Program-made: the position numbers and the translations under genes
Part shown: one piece after another, positions 9,807-21,258 of the stretch
Numbering within the stretch: the first letter of the stretch is position 1
Layout of the letters: each line of letters starts with the position of its first letter
The notes under the pieces: generated by a model
Told to the model about the DNA's origin: nothing
What the model saw: the letters and a program-made list of their open reading frames with translations, nothing else
The model's database searches: none
Assembly: GCF_029239295.1 (NCBI RefSeq)
Contig: NZ_JAQZBC010000005.1
Coordinates: forward strand, 62,001 to 126,000
Direction: 5' to 3'
DNA length: 64,000 nt
From: Sphingomonas sp.
GTDB lineage: Bacteria > Pseudomonadota > Alphaproteobacteria > Sphingomonadales > Sphingomonadaceae

Positions 9807-11129
9807 ATGAAGCCCGCTCCCAAGACCTTCGCCGTCAAGTCCTTCGGCTGCCAGATGAACGTCTACGACGGCGAGCGCATGGCCGAACTGATGGCTGGCC
9901 AGGGCATGACCGCGGTCGATGCCACGGACGCCGATCTGGTCGTGCTCAACACCTGCCACATTCGCGAAAAAGCGACCGAACGGGTGTTTTCGGACATTGG
10001 CCACATCCGCAAGAATCGTCGCGTTAGGGGGGCCGAGGCGCCGATGATCGCGGTCGCCGGCTGCGTCGCCCAGGCCGAGGGCGCGGAGATCGTGCGCCGC
10101 GCAAAGGTGGATGTGGTGGTCGGCCCGCAGGCCTATCATAATTTGCCAAAGCTGGTGGCCGATGCCGCCGCTGGCCTGCCAACTGTCGATACCGACATGC
10201 CGGTGGAATCGAAGTTCGGCGTCCTTCCCGCGCGCCGCAAGGTCGGCCCAACGGCGTTCCTGACGGTGCAGGAGGGGTGCGACAAATTCTGCACCTATTG
10301 CGTCGTTCCCTACACCCGCGGGGCGGAGGTCAGCCGGCCGTTCGCCGCGATCGTTGATGAGGCGAAGGCGCTGGTCGATGCCGGCGCGCGCGAAATCACG
10401 CTGCTGGGGCAGAACGTCAACGCCTGGACCGACGCCGACGGGCGCGGGCTGCATGACCTGATCCGCACGATGGACCGGATCCCCGGCCTGTCGCGGATCC
10501 GCTATACCACCAGCCACCCCAACGACATGGCGCAGGGCCTGATCGACGCGCATCGCGACGTCGAAAGCCTGATGCCGTTCCTCCACCTGCCGGTGCAGGC
10601 GGGCAATGATCGCGTGCTGAAGGCGATGAACCGCAGCCACACGCGCGATTCCTACCTTCGCCTGCTCGACCGGGTCCGCGCCGTACGTCCGGACATCGCG
10701 CTGTCGGGCGACTTCATCGTCGGGTTCCCGGGGGAAACCGACGCCGAGTTCGCCGACACGCTGAGCCTGGTCGACGCGGTCGGCTATGCCCAGGCGTTCA
10801 GCTTCAAATACAGCCCGCGCCCCGGCACCCCGGCGGCCGATCTGTCGGGGCAAGTGCCCGAAGCGGTGATGGTCGATCGCCTTCAGCAGCTGCAGGCCTC
10901 GCTCAATCGCGATCAGCACGCCTTCAACGCCGCCAGCGTTGGCCGGCATTGCGACGTGCTGATTGAACGGCGTGGCAAGCTGCCCGGCCAGATGCTCGGG
11001 AAGTCGCCGTGGCTGCAATCCGTGCTGCTCACCGGCGATTATGCGATTGGCGATCTCGTCACCGTCACGCTGACGCAGGCCGGCCCCAATTCGCTGATCG
11101 CCGTTCCCCGGCTCGACCGCGCCGCCTGA
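9807..11129 (+). CDS. miaB: tRNA-2-methylthio-N6-dimethylallyladenosine synthase
   Basis: [42 protein letters not shown] (radical SAM CxxxCxxC), C-terminal TRAM. Confidence 0.97.
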   Translation: MKPAPKTFAVKSFGCQMNVYDGERMAELMAGQGMTAVDATDADLVVLNTCHIREKATERVFSDIGHIRKNRRVRGAEAPMIAVAGCVAQAEGAEIVRRAKVDVVVGPQAYHNLPKLVADAAAGLPTVDTDMPVESKFGVLPARRKVGPTAFLTVQEGCDKFCTYCVVPYTRGAEVSRPFAAIVDEAKALVDAGAREITLLGQNVNAWTDADGRGLHDLIRTMDRIPGLSRIRYTTSHPNDMAQGLIDAHRDVESLMPFLHLPVQAGNDRVLKAMNRSHTRDSYLRLLDRVRAVRPDIALSGDFIVGFPGETDAEFADTLSLVDAVGYAQAFSFKYSPRPGTPAADLSGQVPEAVMVDRLQQLQASLNRDQHAFNAASVGRHCDVLIERRGKLPGQMLGKSPWLQSVLLTGDYAIGDLVTVTLTQAGPNSLIAVPRLDRAA

Positions 11130-11253
11130 GCGATCCTGCCGCGCGCGCCGGCCAAGCGGCTGGGCGATTGCGCGAAATCAGCACAAGGGGGGCTTACACT
11201 CGCCGGTCACCGCTGCCACATTGTGGTGACATGATCCGCTTCCAAGGAGCCCG

Positions 11254-12276
11254 ATGAGCCGCAAGCCCGTAGCCGCCCAGCCGGGCGAGCGTAGCCGCGT
11301 CGAACTGACGTTCGATCGCCCCCAGCTGCTCAGCGCCCTGTTCGGTCAATATGATCGAAACCTGGTGATGCTGGAAAACCGGCTTGGCGTGTACATCACG
11401 GCGCGCGGCAACCGCGTCGGCCTGGAGGGTTCGGCCGAGCAGGTGGCGCTGGCGCGCGACGTGCTGAACGATCTTTATCATCGCATTCAGCGCGGCGAGG
11501 ATGTCGATGGCGGCCTTGTCGACGCTGCCATTGCGATGGCGGCGGAGCCGACGCTGGATGGCATCTTCGCCGCCGACCGGGGCAGCGGCACCGGTGGCAC
11601 CGGCGGCGGTGCGCCTCCCATCATGATCCGCACGCGCAAGAAGACCATCGTGCCGCGCACCTCCGCACAGGCGCACTACATGCGCGAGCTGGTGCACAAT
11701 GACATGATCTTCGCACTCGGGCCGGCGGGCACGGGCAAGACCTACCTCGCCGTGGCGCAGGCGGTGGCGCAGCTCATCACCGGCAGCGTGCAGCGGCTGA
11801 TCCTGTCACGCCCGGCGGTGGAGGCGGGCGAGCGGCTCGGCTTCCTCCCCGGCGACATGAAGGAGAAGGTCGATCCGTATCTCCGCCCGCTCTATGACGC
11901 GCTCTACGACTGCCTGCCCGCCGAGCAGGTGGAGCGGCGCATCGCCAGTGGCGAGATCGAGATCGCGCCGATCGCCTTCATGCGCGGCCGGACGCTCGCC
12001 GATGCCTTTGTCATCCTGGACGAGGCGCAGAACACCACGCCGGCGCAGATGAAGATGTTCCTCACCCGCTTCGGCCAGAACAGCCGCATGGTGGTGTGCG
12101 GCGATCCCAATCAGACCGACCTTCCCGGCGGTGTCGCCGCCAGCGGACTGGCCGACGCGACGATGCGGCTGGAGGGGGTGGAGGGCATCTCGCTCGTCCG
12201 CTTCAGCGCAGCGGACGTGGTGCGTCACCCTATCGTCGGCCGCATCGTCGAGGCATATGAAGGACGCGATGCCTGA
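11254..12276 (+). CDS. PhoH family ATPase
   Basis: FALGPAGTGKTYLAVAQAV Walker A; FVILDEAQNTTPAQMKMFLTRFG; adjacent to ybeY. Confidence 0.95.
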   Translation: MSRKPVAAQPGERSRVELTFDRPQLLSALFGQYDRNLVMLENRLGVYITARGNRVGLEGSAEQVALARDVLNDLYHRIQRGEDVDGGLVDAAIAMAAEPTLDGIFAADRGSGTGGTGGGAPPIMIRTRKKTIVPRTSAQAHYMRELVHNDMIFALGPAGTGKTYLAVAQAVAQLITGSVQRLILSRPAVEAGERLGFLPGDMKEKVDPYLRPLYDALYDCLPAEQVERRIASGEIEIAPIAFMRGRTLADAFVILDEAQNTTPAQMKMFLTRFGQNSRMVVCGDPNQTDLPGGVAASGLADATMRLEGVEGISLVRFSAADVVRHPIVGRIVEAYEGRDA

Positions 12277-12333
12277 CGCATTGCGGATTTTGGGCCTGAT
12301 CAAACGCGCCACTTTGCTCTACGGACGGCTTCG

Positions 12334-12843
12334 ATGATCGAGATCGCCCTTTCGCACGAAGTCCCCTGGACGCAGGACCAGTGGGAGGCGCTCGCCCTCG
12401 CCGCGGTTCGCGCCGCGATCGGGGCGACCCCCTTTGGCACCATTCTGGATGCCCCGGCGACGGTGGAGGTCAGCATTCGCCTCACCACCAACGACGAGGT
12501 GCAGGAGCTTAATCATCAATATCGTGGCAAGGACAAGCCGACCAACGTCCTGTCCTTCCCGATGGTGCAGTCCGACCTCATCGACACCGTCAGCCAGAAT
12601 TCGGACGACGGCGAGGTGTTGCTCGGCGACATCGTGCTCGCGCACGGCGTCTGCACCGCCGAAGCCGCCGAGCGGGGGATCAGCGTCGCGGACCATGCGA
12701 CTCATCTGATCGTGCATGGCACCTTGCATCTGCTCGGCTATGATCACATCAACGACGATGAAGGGGACGCGATGGAAGCGATCGAGCGTGATGCGCTCGC
12801 CTCGCTCGGCATCGCCGATCCCTACATTATACGAGAGGACTAA
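12334..12843 (+). CDS. ybeY: rRNA maturation RNase YbeY
   Basis: HLIVHGTLHLLGYDH (H-x3-H-x5-H) zinc motif; downstream of phoH. Confidence 0.97.
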   Translation: MIEIALSHEVPWTQDQWEALALAAVRAAIGATPFGTILDAPATVEVSIRLTTNDEVQELNHQYRGKDKPTNVLSFPMVQSDLIDTVSQNSDDGEVLLGDIVLAHGVCTAEAAERGISVADHATHLIVHGTLHLLGYDHINDDEGDAMEAIERDALASLGIADPYIIRED

Positions 12844-13749
<906 letters not shown>

Positions 13750-13759
13750 CCCGACGGCG

Positions 13760-13797
13760 CCCCGCCGGTCGCCTGCATCAGGCCGATCGGCGGGGTT
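13760..13797 (+). terminator. Hairpin terminator at the end of the phoH-ybeY-corC-like run
   Basis: ccccgccgg(tcgcctgcatcaggccga)tcggcggggtt, extended stem of about 12-15 bp with one bulge. Confidence 0.6.
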
Positions 13798-13853
13798 GCC
13801 GTGCGTCCTTACCCGCTAGACGACGCCCTGGGGCGCCGCGTCGCGGGCGCTAA

Positions 13854-14135
13854 TCAGCGGAAATTGTCGGCGTAGCTCTGCAGCTTCAGCGTCTTCTGCG
13901 GCGCCGGGATGACCGTATAGGCAAGCCCTTCGCGCTCGGCATATTCGACGGCCGCTTCCAGCGTCGGGAAGGACAGGTTCACCTGCTCGCGGGTGTCCGC
14001 GCCGCCGGCCCAGCCGGTCAACGGATCGGGGCGCTTGGGATCGTCGGACGGGATCTCGAGCTGCCACAGATTGGTGCGGTGCCTGCCCGATTGCATGGCG
14101 TTCTTCGGGCGCTGAAAGATACGGGCGGTCGACAT
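13854..14135 (-). CDS. ETC complex I subunit (NDUFS4/NDUFA4-type accessory subunit)
   Basis: MSTARIFQRPKNAMQSGRHRTNLWQLEIPSDDPKRPDPLTGWAGGADTREQVNLSFPTLEAAVEYAEREGLAYTV. Confidence 0.93.
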   Translation of the reverse strand: MSTARIFQRPKNAMQSGRHRTNLWQLEIPSDDPKRPDPLTGWAGGADTREQVNLSFPTLEAAVEYAEREGLAYTVIPAPQKTLKLQSYADNFR

Positions 14136-14145
14136 GGCCCTGCCC

Positions 14146-16596
14146 TTACCGCGAACCGCGCGCTCTTGCATCGGCATTTTTCGTCCGCAGCGTCGCGGCC
14201 GCCGCGGCGGGATCGTCGGGCCACGGATGGCGCGGGTACCGGCCGCGCATTTCCTTGGCCACCGCGGCCCAGCTTCCCGCCCAGAAACCCGGCAGGTCGC
14301 GCGTCGTCTGGATCGGGCGGCCAGCGGGCGAGGTGAGCGACAGCACCAGCGGGACGCGCGCGGTCCCCACCGTCGGATGCTCGGCCAGCCCGAACAATGC
14401 CTGCACGCGCAGCTCGACGCGGGGGCCACCTTCCGCGCCATAGTCGATCGCATGGCTGCTGCCGGCGGGACTCGTGAAATGGGACGGCGCCATGCGATCG
14501 ATGCGCTGCTGCTCGTCCCAGCTCAGCAGGCCGCACAGGCCATCGATCAACGCGCTCGGTGGGATCGCATCCAGCCGCCGCCGCCCGGCGACCAGCGGCG
14601 GCAGCCAGTCGTTCAGCCGGGCCAGCAGCGATTCGTCGTCGAACGGCAGCCCGGCATAGAGCGCGCGCTGGCGATACGCCGCCGCCCCTGCATGCCACGG
14701 CAGCAGCGCCAGCCCATGCGTCCGCACGCCTTCCACCAGCGCCGCCTCGATCTGGGCCGGATCGGCGCTGCTGTCGGGTCCGCTGCTCAGCCGAATCGCG
14801 CCCAGCCGCCGTTCGCGCAGCGGCCGGACACCGCCCGTCGCAGGGTCGAACTCGGCGAGGCGTCGCGTTTCGATGCGCTCACCAAACAGCGCCGCCACGG
14901 TCTCCTCGTCGATCGCCGCCGCCGACAGGATGCGCGCGCCAGCCGCCATGCCCTGCGTTTCCGCCACCGCCAGCCATGGCTCGCGCGCCAGCGACGATGT
15001 CGGGTCCAGCTTGAACCCGCGTCCGCCGACGGAGGCCCAGCGTTCGCCGCTGGCGTCGCGCCGCCGCGCCACGCGGTCGGGAAAGGCGAGCGCGATCGCC
15101 ACCGCCACGCCGTTGCCCGACGCCGGCGGCGCGCTGGTGGCCGCCGGCATCGATCGCGCCCAACGCTCGGCCAGCTTGCGCGCCGCCTGCGCCTTGGGCG
15201 ATCGATCGCCCCGCCAACGCCGCAGCCGAAGCTCCAGATCGGGGTCATTGCCCCCCAGCCCGCGCTCGCCCAGCAGCACCGCGACCTCCGCCGCTACGCC
15301 GCCCAGCCCCATCTCACCCGCGCGCACCAGCATGTGCGCCAGTCGCGGCGGCATCGGCAGCGCGGCGATCGCGCGGCCATGCGCGGTCGGCCGGCCGTCG
15401 TCATCGATTGCGTCCAGCGCACGCAGCCGCGCGCGCGCCTCGCTGACCGCCGCATCGGGGGGCGGGTCGATCCACGACAGGTCGCGCGGATCGGCGACGC
15501 CCCAGATCGCGCTGGCCAGCACCAGCGCCGACAGGTCCGCCTCCATGATCTCGGGCGGGTCGAAACGCGGCAGCCCGGCGGTCGCGGCTTCCTCCCACAG
15601 GCGATAGGCGACGCCCGGCCCCTGCCGCGCTGCGCGACCGGCGCGCTGATTCGCCGAAGCCTGGCTCGCGCGTTCGGTCACCAGCCGGGTCATCCCCGCC
15701 GCGCGGTCGTAACGCGGCCGCCGCGCCAGCCCGGAATCCACCACGATGCGAATGCCGTCGAGCGTCAGGCTGGTTTCCGCGATCGACGTCGCCAGCACCA
15801 GCTTGCGCCGCCCGTCGGGCTCGGCGCGGATCGCGGCGCGCTGCGCGGCGGGATCGAGGCTGCCGTGCAGCCGATGCAGCGCGACGCCGGGCAGACCTTC
15901 CAGCCGCTCCGCCGTCCGCTCGATCTCCGCCACCCCCGGCAGGAAGGCGAGCACCCCGCCTTCCGCCTCGCTCAGCGCGTGCCGCACTGCCGATGCCACC
16001 GCATCCTCGATCCGGTCGTGCGTCCGCCCGATGTGCCGCAATGTCAGCGGCCAGCTTCGCCCTTCGCTCTCGATCACCGGCGCGCCGCCCATCAACGCGG
16101 CGAAGCGCGCCCCGTCGAGCGTCGCCGACATCGCCACCAGCCGCAGGTCCTCGCGCAGCCCGGCTTGCGCATCGAGCGCCAGCGCCAGCCCGAAATCGCC
16201 ATCCAGACTGCGCTCATGCACTTCGTCGAACAGCACGGCGGACACGCCGGCCAGCTCAGGATCGCGCTGGATTCGGGCGGTGAAAATACCCTCGGTCACC
16301 ACCGTGACGCGGGTCTTCGCCGATCTTTTGGTGTCGAGCCGCGTCGAATAGCCGAACGTCTGCCCCACCGGCTCGCCCGCGAGCGCCGCCATCCGCTCCG
16401 CCGCCGCGCGCGCCGCCAGCCGCCGTGGCGACAGCAACAGCACCTCGCCGGTGCACCAATCCTCCGCCAGCAGCGCCGGCGCGACCGCCGTCGTCTTCCC
16501 CGCCCCTGGCGGCGCGACGAGCACCGCGCCGGATCGGTCGCGCAGCACGTCCAGAAGGTCGGGCAGGACGGCGTGGATCGGCAGGTCGTCGGCCAT
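14146..16596 (-). CDS. hrpB: ATP-dependent helicase HrpB
   Basis: APPGAGKTTAVAPALL, VLFDEVHERSLDGDFGLAL, TSIAETSLTLDGIRIVVDSGLARRPRYD...QRAGRAARQGPG; HrpB C-terminal domain. Confidence 0.96.
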   Translation of the reverse strand: MADDLPIHAVLPDLLDVLRDRSGAVLVAPPGAGKTTAVAPALLAEDWCTGEVLLLSPRRLAARAAAERMAALAGEPVGQTFGYSTRLDTKRSAKTRVTVVTEGIFTARIQRDPELAGVSAVLFDEVHERSLDGDFGLALALDAQAGLREDLRLVAMSATLDGARFAALMGGAPVIESEGRSWPLTLRHIGRTHDRIEDAVASAVRHALSEAEGGVLAFLPGVAEIERTAERLEGLPGVALHRLHGSLDPAAQRAAIRAEPDGRRKLVLATSIAETSLTLDGIRIVVDSGLARRPRYDRAAGMTRLVTERASQASANQRAGRAARQGPGVAYRLWEEAATAGLPRFDPPEIMEADLSALVLASAIWGVADPRDLSWIDPPPDAAVSEARARLRALDAIDDDGRPTAHGRAIAALPMPPRLAHMLVRAGEMGLGGVAAEVAVLLGERGLGGNDPDLELRLRRWRGDRSPKAQAARKLAERWARSMPAATSAPPASGNGVAVAIALAFPDRVARRRDASGERWASVGGRGFKLDPTSSLAREPWLAVAETQGMAAGARILSAAAIDEETVAALFGERIETRRLAEFDPATGGVRPLRERRLGAIRLSSGPDSSADPAQIEAALVEGVRTHGLALLPWHAGAAAYRQRALYAGLPFDDESLLARLNDWLPPLVAGRRRLDAIPPSALIDGLCGLLSWDEQQRIDRMAPSHFTSPAGSSHAIDYGAEGGPRVELRVQALFGLAEHPTVGTARVPLVLSLTSPAGRPIQTTRDLPGFWAGSWAAVAKEMRGRYPRHPWPDDPAAAAATLRTKNADARARGSR

Positions 16597-17765
16597 CAGG
16601 GCAGCGCCGTCACCTCGGGCGATCGCAGCGCCGCATCGATCAGCGCCTCGTCCGGCCGGCGCGTCGGCGGCGTGTAGGCCGGTACCTCGACCGGCGCGCC
16701 CACCGTCACCGCGGCAAAGCGCGCCGGATCGCCACCGGTCTGCCGCAGGATTGCGTCCAGCATCCGGGGCGGCGTCTCGCGCCCCTCATAGCTCAAACGA
16801 AACGTGCCCCAGTGGATCGGAATCGCATACGCCGCGCCCAGCCGGTCGAACACGCGCACGGCATCGGCCGGGCCGATATGGCTGCCGGTCCCCATCTGCC
16901 CCGGTACGAAGCGGAACGCGCCGATCGGGATCAGCGCCAGCCGCACCGGGCCATGCACCGCTGCCTCGCGCGGCCATTGGCCGTCACCAAAGCCGGTGTC
17001 ACCGGCGAAAAACAGATTGCCGCCCGGCAGCTTGACGACGAACGAGGACCAGAGCGCCCGGTTGCGATCGCTGAACCATCGGCTACCCCAATGGTGATTG
17101 CGCGAAACAGCCACTGCGACGCCCGGCTTCACCGTGATCGACTGCCCCCAGTCGAGCGCGGCGGCCGGCACGCCCGCCTGGCCGATCACGCTGTCATTGC
17201 CGAGGCTGGTGACGATCCGCGGCCGGTCACGCTGCCACAGCCGCGCCAGCGTCGCCTTGTCGAGATGGTCGTAGTGATTGTGGCTAACCAGCACGAGGTC
17301 GATCTTCGGCAGATCCTCGAACCGCACGCCGGGCGCAGTCACCCGGGTGGGGCCGAAGCCGAACGGCCCGGCGCGATCCGACCAGATCGGGTCGGTGAGG
17401 ATGTTCAGCCCCTGCGTCTGCACCAGCACGCTGGCGTGCCCGATCCAGGTGACCCGCATCCGATCGCCCTCGACGCGCGGCAGCGGCTTGTCCTGCGTCA
17501 CCGGCACCTGCGTCGGCCAGGCGGGTCGCCCGTCGCCGCCGGTCAGGTATCGCCAGAAGAATCCACCGCGGCTGCCACCGGTCGGCGGCCGAACGGTATC
17601 GGCATCTCCGTCGGGATTGAAGAACCGCGCGCCATCGAAATGGCCGCTTGCCGGCCCCTCATAATAGATCCGGTCCAGGAACCGCGGCACGATGGTGATC
17701 GCCAGCAGTCCGCCGATCACCAGGAACAGAACGCCCGTCCCCACCGCCTTCAAAATCGTCCTCAA
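16596..17765 (-). CDS. MBL-fold metallohydrolase (NAPE-PLD/UlaG-like)
   Basis: VTWIGHASVLVQTQGLNILTDPIWSDRAGPFGFGPTRV, VSHNHYDHLD, FFAGDTGFGD, HWGTFRLS. Confidence 0.9.
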   Translation of the reverse strand: MRTILKAVGTGVLFLVIGGLLAITIVPRFLDRIYYEGPASGHFDGARFFNPDGDADTVRPPTGGSRGGFFWRYLTGGDGRPAWPTQVPVTQDKPLPRVEGDRMRVTWIGHASVLVQTQGLNILTDPIWSDRAGPFGFGPTRVTAPGVRFEDLPKIDLVLVSHNHYDHLDKATLARLWQRDRPRIVTSLGNDSVIGQAGVPAAALDWGQSITVKPGVAVAVSRNHHWGSRWFSDRNRALWSSFVVKLPGGNLFFAGDTGFGDGQWPREAAVHGPVRLALIPIGAFRFVPGQMGTGSHIGPADAVRVFDRLGAAYAIPIHWGTFRLSYEGRETPPRMLDAILRQTGGDPARFAAVTVGAPVEVPAYTPPTRRPDEALIDAALRSPEVTALP

Positions 17766-17777
17766 CGCGTCAGCTCC

Positions 17778-18227
17778 TCAGCGCAGCAATTCGTCTGGCA
17801 CCCGTATCGCGCGAACGGACATGTGAACTTCGACCATGAACAGAACCAGGCTGGCGATCAGCAGAACCATCGCCAGAATGAAACACACCGCCAGATACTG
17901 GCCGATGTGCAGTCCGGCCAGCACCGCGACGAACAACAGCGCGACGACCAGGCAGGTCATCACTGCGGATGATACGGCCAGGAACAGCGCGTGGTTGATG
18001 TTGTTCATCCGCCGCGCCAGCAGCCGCAATTCCATCACATGGCGGTCATGCTCCGGGCCGCTGCTGCGCGGGTGAAGCACCTGCAGGCTGCGCGACCGGT
18101 CGACCACGCGTGACAATCGCCCGGCCAGCACGTTCAGCAAGGCGCCGATCCCGGCCAGCATGAACACGGGGCTCACGGACAATTGGATGGTCTGTGCGAT
18201 GGTGAGAACTTCGGGCGAATAGGGCAT
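17778..18227 (-). CDS. DUF2721 family membrane protein
   Basis: MPYSPEVLTIAQTIQLSVSPVFMLAGIGALLNVLAGRLSRVVDRSRSLQ...ELRLLARRMNNINHALFLAVSSAVMTCLVVALLFV. Confidence 0.88.
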   Translation of the reverse strand: MPYSPEVLTIAQTIQLSVSPVFMLAGIGALLNVLAGRLSRVVDRSRSLQVLHPRSSGPEHDRHVMELRLLARRMNNINHALFLAVSSAVMTCLVVALLFVAVLAGLHIGQYLAVCFILAMVLLIASLVLFMVEVHMSVRAIRVPDELLR

Positions 18228-18305
18228 CGCTGTTGATCTGGCCTGTTCGCGCCAGCGCAACAAGCAGCAATGGCTTGGTAACTTCGATCAGGATAGGGCG
18301 CGGCA

Positions 18306-19385
18306 ATGACCAGCCATGTCTCGCGTGCTCGAATCGACCGTGCGCCGGAGCCGTGGCATGTCCGCGTGGCGGAGGGGCTGCCCTCCGCGATCGACCATGT
18401 TGCCGCCGCGGCTCCCGCCAGCCACGCCTTTCTGCGACGCGCGTGGTTCGCCGCCGCGGTGGACACCTACGGCGGCCCGGTGCGGACGATCGTGGTGGAG
18501 GCGGGCGGGATGCCCGTCATTGCGTTGCCACTGCGCACGGTGGGGCCGCGCGTGGCCCGGCTCGCCGCGGTGCCGGGCAGCTTCTGGCCCTTCCGCAGCT
18601 TCCCGGCGGCGGCCGATCTCGCGCCCTCTGCGCTCGACGCACTGCTCGACGCACTGGCACGCGAGGTACGCGTGCTGCGCATCGGCCCCGTCTACGATGG
18701 CGACCCGGCGGCATCGCCGCTGATCGACGCGGCGCGCGCACGCGGCTGGAAAGTGATCGATCGCACCATCGCCACCAGCTTCCTGCTCGACATGGCCGCC
18801 GCCCAGGCGGAGGGGATCTGGCCGCGCAATTCGACGCTGCGCAAGAACCGCTTCCACGAAAAGCATCTGGCGGAACATGGCGCGCTCAACTGGTCGTTCC
18901 TGACCGGTGCAGATTGGCCCGCCTCGTTCGATGATCTGGCGGCGATCGAATGGACCAGCTGGATCAACAGCCGCACCGACGGGCGCGACGCCAAATTCAC
19001 CCGGTCGGGTCATGGCGCCTTCTGGCGCGCCGCCGCGGCCGATCCGGTGCTGGCGGGCATGTTTCGCGCCGCGCTGCTGACGGTGAACGGCCGCCCGGCG
19101 GCCTTCTCCTTCGATCTCGATGCCGACGAGCTGAAATATGCCATCGCCAACAGCTATGATCCCGCCTTCGGCAAGCATTCGCCGGGCAAGCTGCTCTATT
19201 ATCGCAACCTCGTGGACGCGTTGGCTCGCGGCATCGCGCGGGTGGATTGGGGCGCGGGGGACAGCGGGTACAAGCGGACGATCGGCGCCGCCGCCGGCCC
19301 GCTCATCCGCGATTTCCTGTTGATCCGCCCCGGCGCATCCGCCGCACTGGCGCCGCTGGTCAGGCTGGCGTGGCAGCGACGCTAG
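18306..19385 (+). CDS. GNAT family N-acetyltransferase (BcsL/CelD-like, FemAB-type)
   Basis: AFLRRAWFAAAVDTYGG...TLRKNRFHEKHLAEHGALNWSFLTG...GKHSPGKLLYYRNLVDALARGIARVDWGAGDSGYK. Confidence 0.82.
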   Translation: MTSHVSRARIDRAPEPWHVRVAEGLPSAIDHVAAAAPASHAFLRRAWFAAAVDTYGGPVRTIVVEAGGMPVIALPLRTVGPRVARLAAVPGSFWPFRSFPAAADLAPSALDALLDALAREVRVLRIGPVYDGDPAASPLIDAARARGWKVIDRTIATSFLLDMAAAQAEGIWPRNSTLRKNRFHEKHLAEHGALNWSFLTGADWPASFDDLAAIEWTSWINSRTDGRDAKFTRSGHGAFWRAAAADPVLAGMFRAALLTVNGRPAAFSFDLDADELKYAIANSYDPAFGKHSPGKLLYYRNLVDALARGIARVDWGAGDSGYKRTIGAAAGPLIRDFLLIRPGASAALAPLVRLAWQRR

Positions 19386-20067
19386 CGCTGGCGGCAACGG
19401 CGGGATCGTCGGTCCGCGCCGGCCCGATCAGGATCGCCTCCACCGCATCGATCATCCCGTCCAGCGCCACCGGCTCACCCCAATAGGGGTGGTCCGGCCC
19501 GGCGCCCGCATCGCGCGCCGCCTCGCGCCCGGCCAGCAACGTGCGCAGCGACAGGCCGGCGAACAGCAGCCGCTGGTTGACCAGGGCATGCGGCAGGTGC
19601 GCCAGCAGCCGATGGAAATGCGCCAGGCAGCGCACATAGCCCTCGGAATGTTCGCCGCCTGCCCATTCGTCGAACATCTGCCGCCGCTCGGTCTGCATGC
19701 TGGTCATGAAACGGAAGTAGGTTTCGCCCTCCCCCGTCTCGCCATGCAATTCGGCATTGGGCACGACCAGCGCGCGCACCACGTCGCGCAGGCTCAACTC
19801 ACCCTTCGCCTCCGCCTCGTCCAGCATGGTCATGCGCAGGTGATCGATCAGGTCGGCACCCTCGACCACCAGTTCGCGCAGCAGATCGTCCTTGCTGCCG
19901 AAATAATAATGGACGGCAGCGGCGTTGCGCTGGCCGGCCGCCTCCACGATCTCGCGCATGCCCACCGCGGCAATGCCGCGCTCGGCGAACAGGCGGCGTG
20001 CCGCGCGCTTCAGTTCGTTACGGGTGGAGCCGCCGCGGCCGGCGGATGGGGGACGCACCAGGTTCAT
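19360..20067 (-). CDS. TetR/AcrR family transcriptional regulator
   Basis: TRNELKRAARRLFAERGIAAVGMREIVEAAGQRNAAAVHYYFGSKDDLLRELV helix-turn-helix. Confidence 0.95.
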   Translation of the reverse strand: MNLVRPPSAGRGGSTRNELKRAARRLFAERGIAAVGMREIVEAAGQRNAAAVHYYFGSKDDLLRELVVEGADLIDHLRMTMLDEAEAKGELSLRDVVRALVVPNAELHGETGEGETYFRFMTSMQTERRQMFDEWAGGEHSEGYVRCLAHFHRLLAHLPHALVNQRLLFAGLSLRTLLAGREAARDAGAGPDHPYWGEPVALDGMIDAVEAILIGPARTDDPAVAASASVAATPA

Positions 20068-20166
20068 GCGGCAGGACCATCGGCCAAGCGCGCCCGCGGT
20101 TCAAGTCACATGGCTTAGATTGACGCGCCCGGGCACCCCGGCCATGGTAATGCGACCGACTTAACA

Positions 20167-21252
20167 ATGGCGGAGCGGGAGAGAATGGCGGCACTGGCGC
20201 ATGACCGTGAGGCGTGGGCGGAACTCATCGATCTCGACGTGCTTGCGCGCTGGATGGACCGCCAGGGGCTCGGCGACGGCCCGATCACCGGCGCCCAGAC
20301 GCTGGGCGGCGGCACCCAGAATATCCTGCTGCGCTTCGATCGCGCCGGCCGCACCTATGTCCTGCGCCGCCCGCCGCGCCGCCCACGCCCTGAAAGCGAC
20401 GAGGTGATGCGTCGCGAGATGAAGGTGCTCGCCGCGCTGGCCGGGTCGGACGTGCCGCACCCCGGCTTCATCGCCGGTGAGGGCGATCCCGCCGTGCTGG
20501 GCACCGCCTTCTACCTCATGGAGCCGATCGACGGCTTCAACGCCACCGTCGGCCTGCCCGCCTTCCATGCCGAAAGCGCCGACGTGCGCCGCCAGATGGG
20601 CGAGGCGATCGTCGACGGCGCGGTGGCACTGTCGCGGATCGACCCGCATGAGGCGGGGCTGGACGATCTGGGCAAGCTCGACGGCTGGCTCGAACGGCAG
20701 GTGCCGCGCTGGCGCGCGCAGCTGGAGGGTTATGCCAAGTTCGACGGCTGGACCGGGCTGGAGGCGCTGCCCGATGTCGATGCGATCTGCGCCTGGCTGG
20801 AGGCAAACCGCCCGACGACGATGCAGCCGGGGCTGATCCACGGCGATTATCACCTGTCGAACGTCATGTACCGGCCGGATTCGCCCGCGCTCGCCGCGAT
20901 CGTCGACTGGGAACTCGCCAGCCGCGGCGATCCCTTGCTCGACCTCGGGTGGTTGACCGCCACCTGGCGCGACCCTGACGAAAACAGCCCGCGGCTGTCG
21001 GTCACGCCGTGGGACGGCTTTCCCTCGCTCGCCGAGATCGCCGACCGTTATCTCGCCGCCACCGGCCGCACCGCCGCCGAGGCGCGCTGGTACACCGTGC
21101 TCGCCCCCTTCAAGCTTGGCGCGATCCTCGAGGGAAGCCATGCCCGCGCCTGCGCCGGTCTGACGCCCAAGCCGATCGGCGACGCGCTCCATGGGCACAC
21201 CATCTCGCTGTTCGACCGCGCGCTGCGGCGGATCGACAAGCCGCTGCTGTAG
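20167..21252 (+). CDS. Phosphotransferase family protein (APH/ACAD10-type kinase fold)
   Basis: TGAQTLGGGTQNILLRFDRAGRTYVLRRPP...LIHGDYHLSNVMY...AAIVDWELASRGDPLLDLGWL. Confidence 0.92.
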   Translation: MAERERMAALAHDREAWAELIDLDVLARWMDRQGLGDGPITGAQTLGGGTQNILLRFDRAGRTYVLRRPPRRPRPESDEVMRREMKVLAALAGSDVPHPGFIAGEGDPAVLGTAFYLMEPIDGFNATVGLPAFHAESADVRRQMGEAIVDGAVALSRIDPHEAGLDDLGKLDGWLERQVPRWRAQLEGYAKFDGWTGLEALPDVDAICAWLEANRPTTMQPGLIHGDYHLSNVMYRPDSPALAAIVDWELASRGDPLLDLGWLTATWRDPDENSPRLSVTPWDGFPSLAEIADRYLAATGRTAAEARWYTVLAPFKLGAILEGSHARACAGLTPKPIGDALHGHTISLFDRALRRIDKPLL

Positions 21253-21258
21253 CGCACG

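Noticed and set aside
14134-16677. 847-aa plus-strand ORF covering all of hrpB antisense
   Set aside because: Composition is Arg/Pro/His-rich frame noise. GC-rich genes rarely use TTA/CTA/TCA, so antisense frames stay open. The minus-strand HrpB reading has clear helicase motifs.
20068-20166. Possible TetR operator in the divergent gap (tcaa...ttga)
   Set aside because: Half-sites are only four bases with uneven context; too weak to claim without comparative data.
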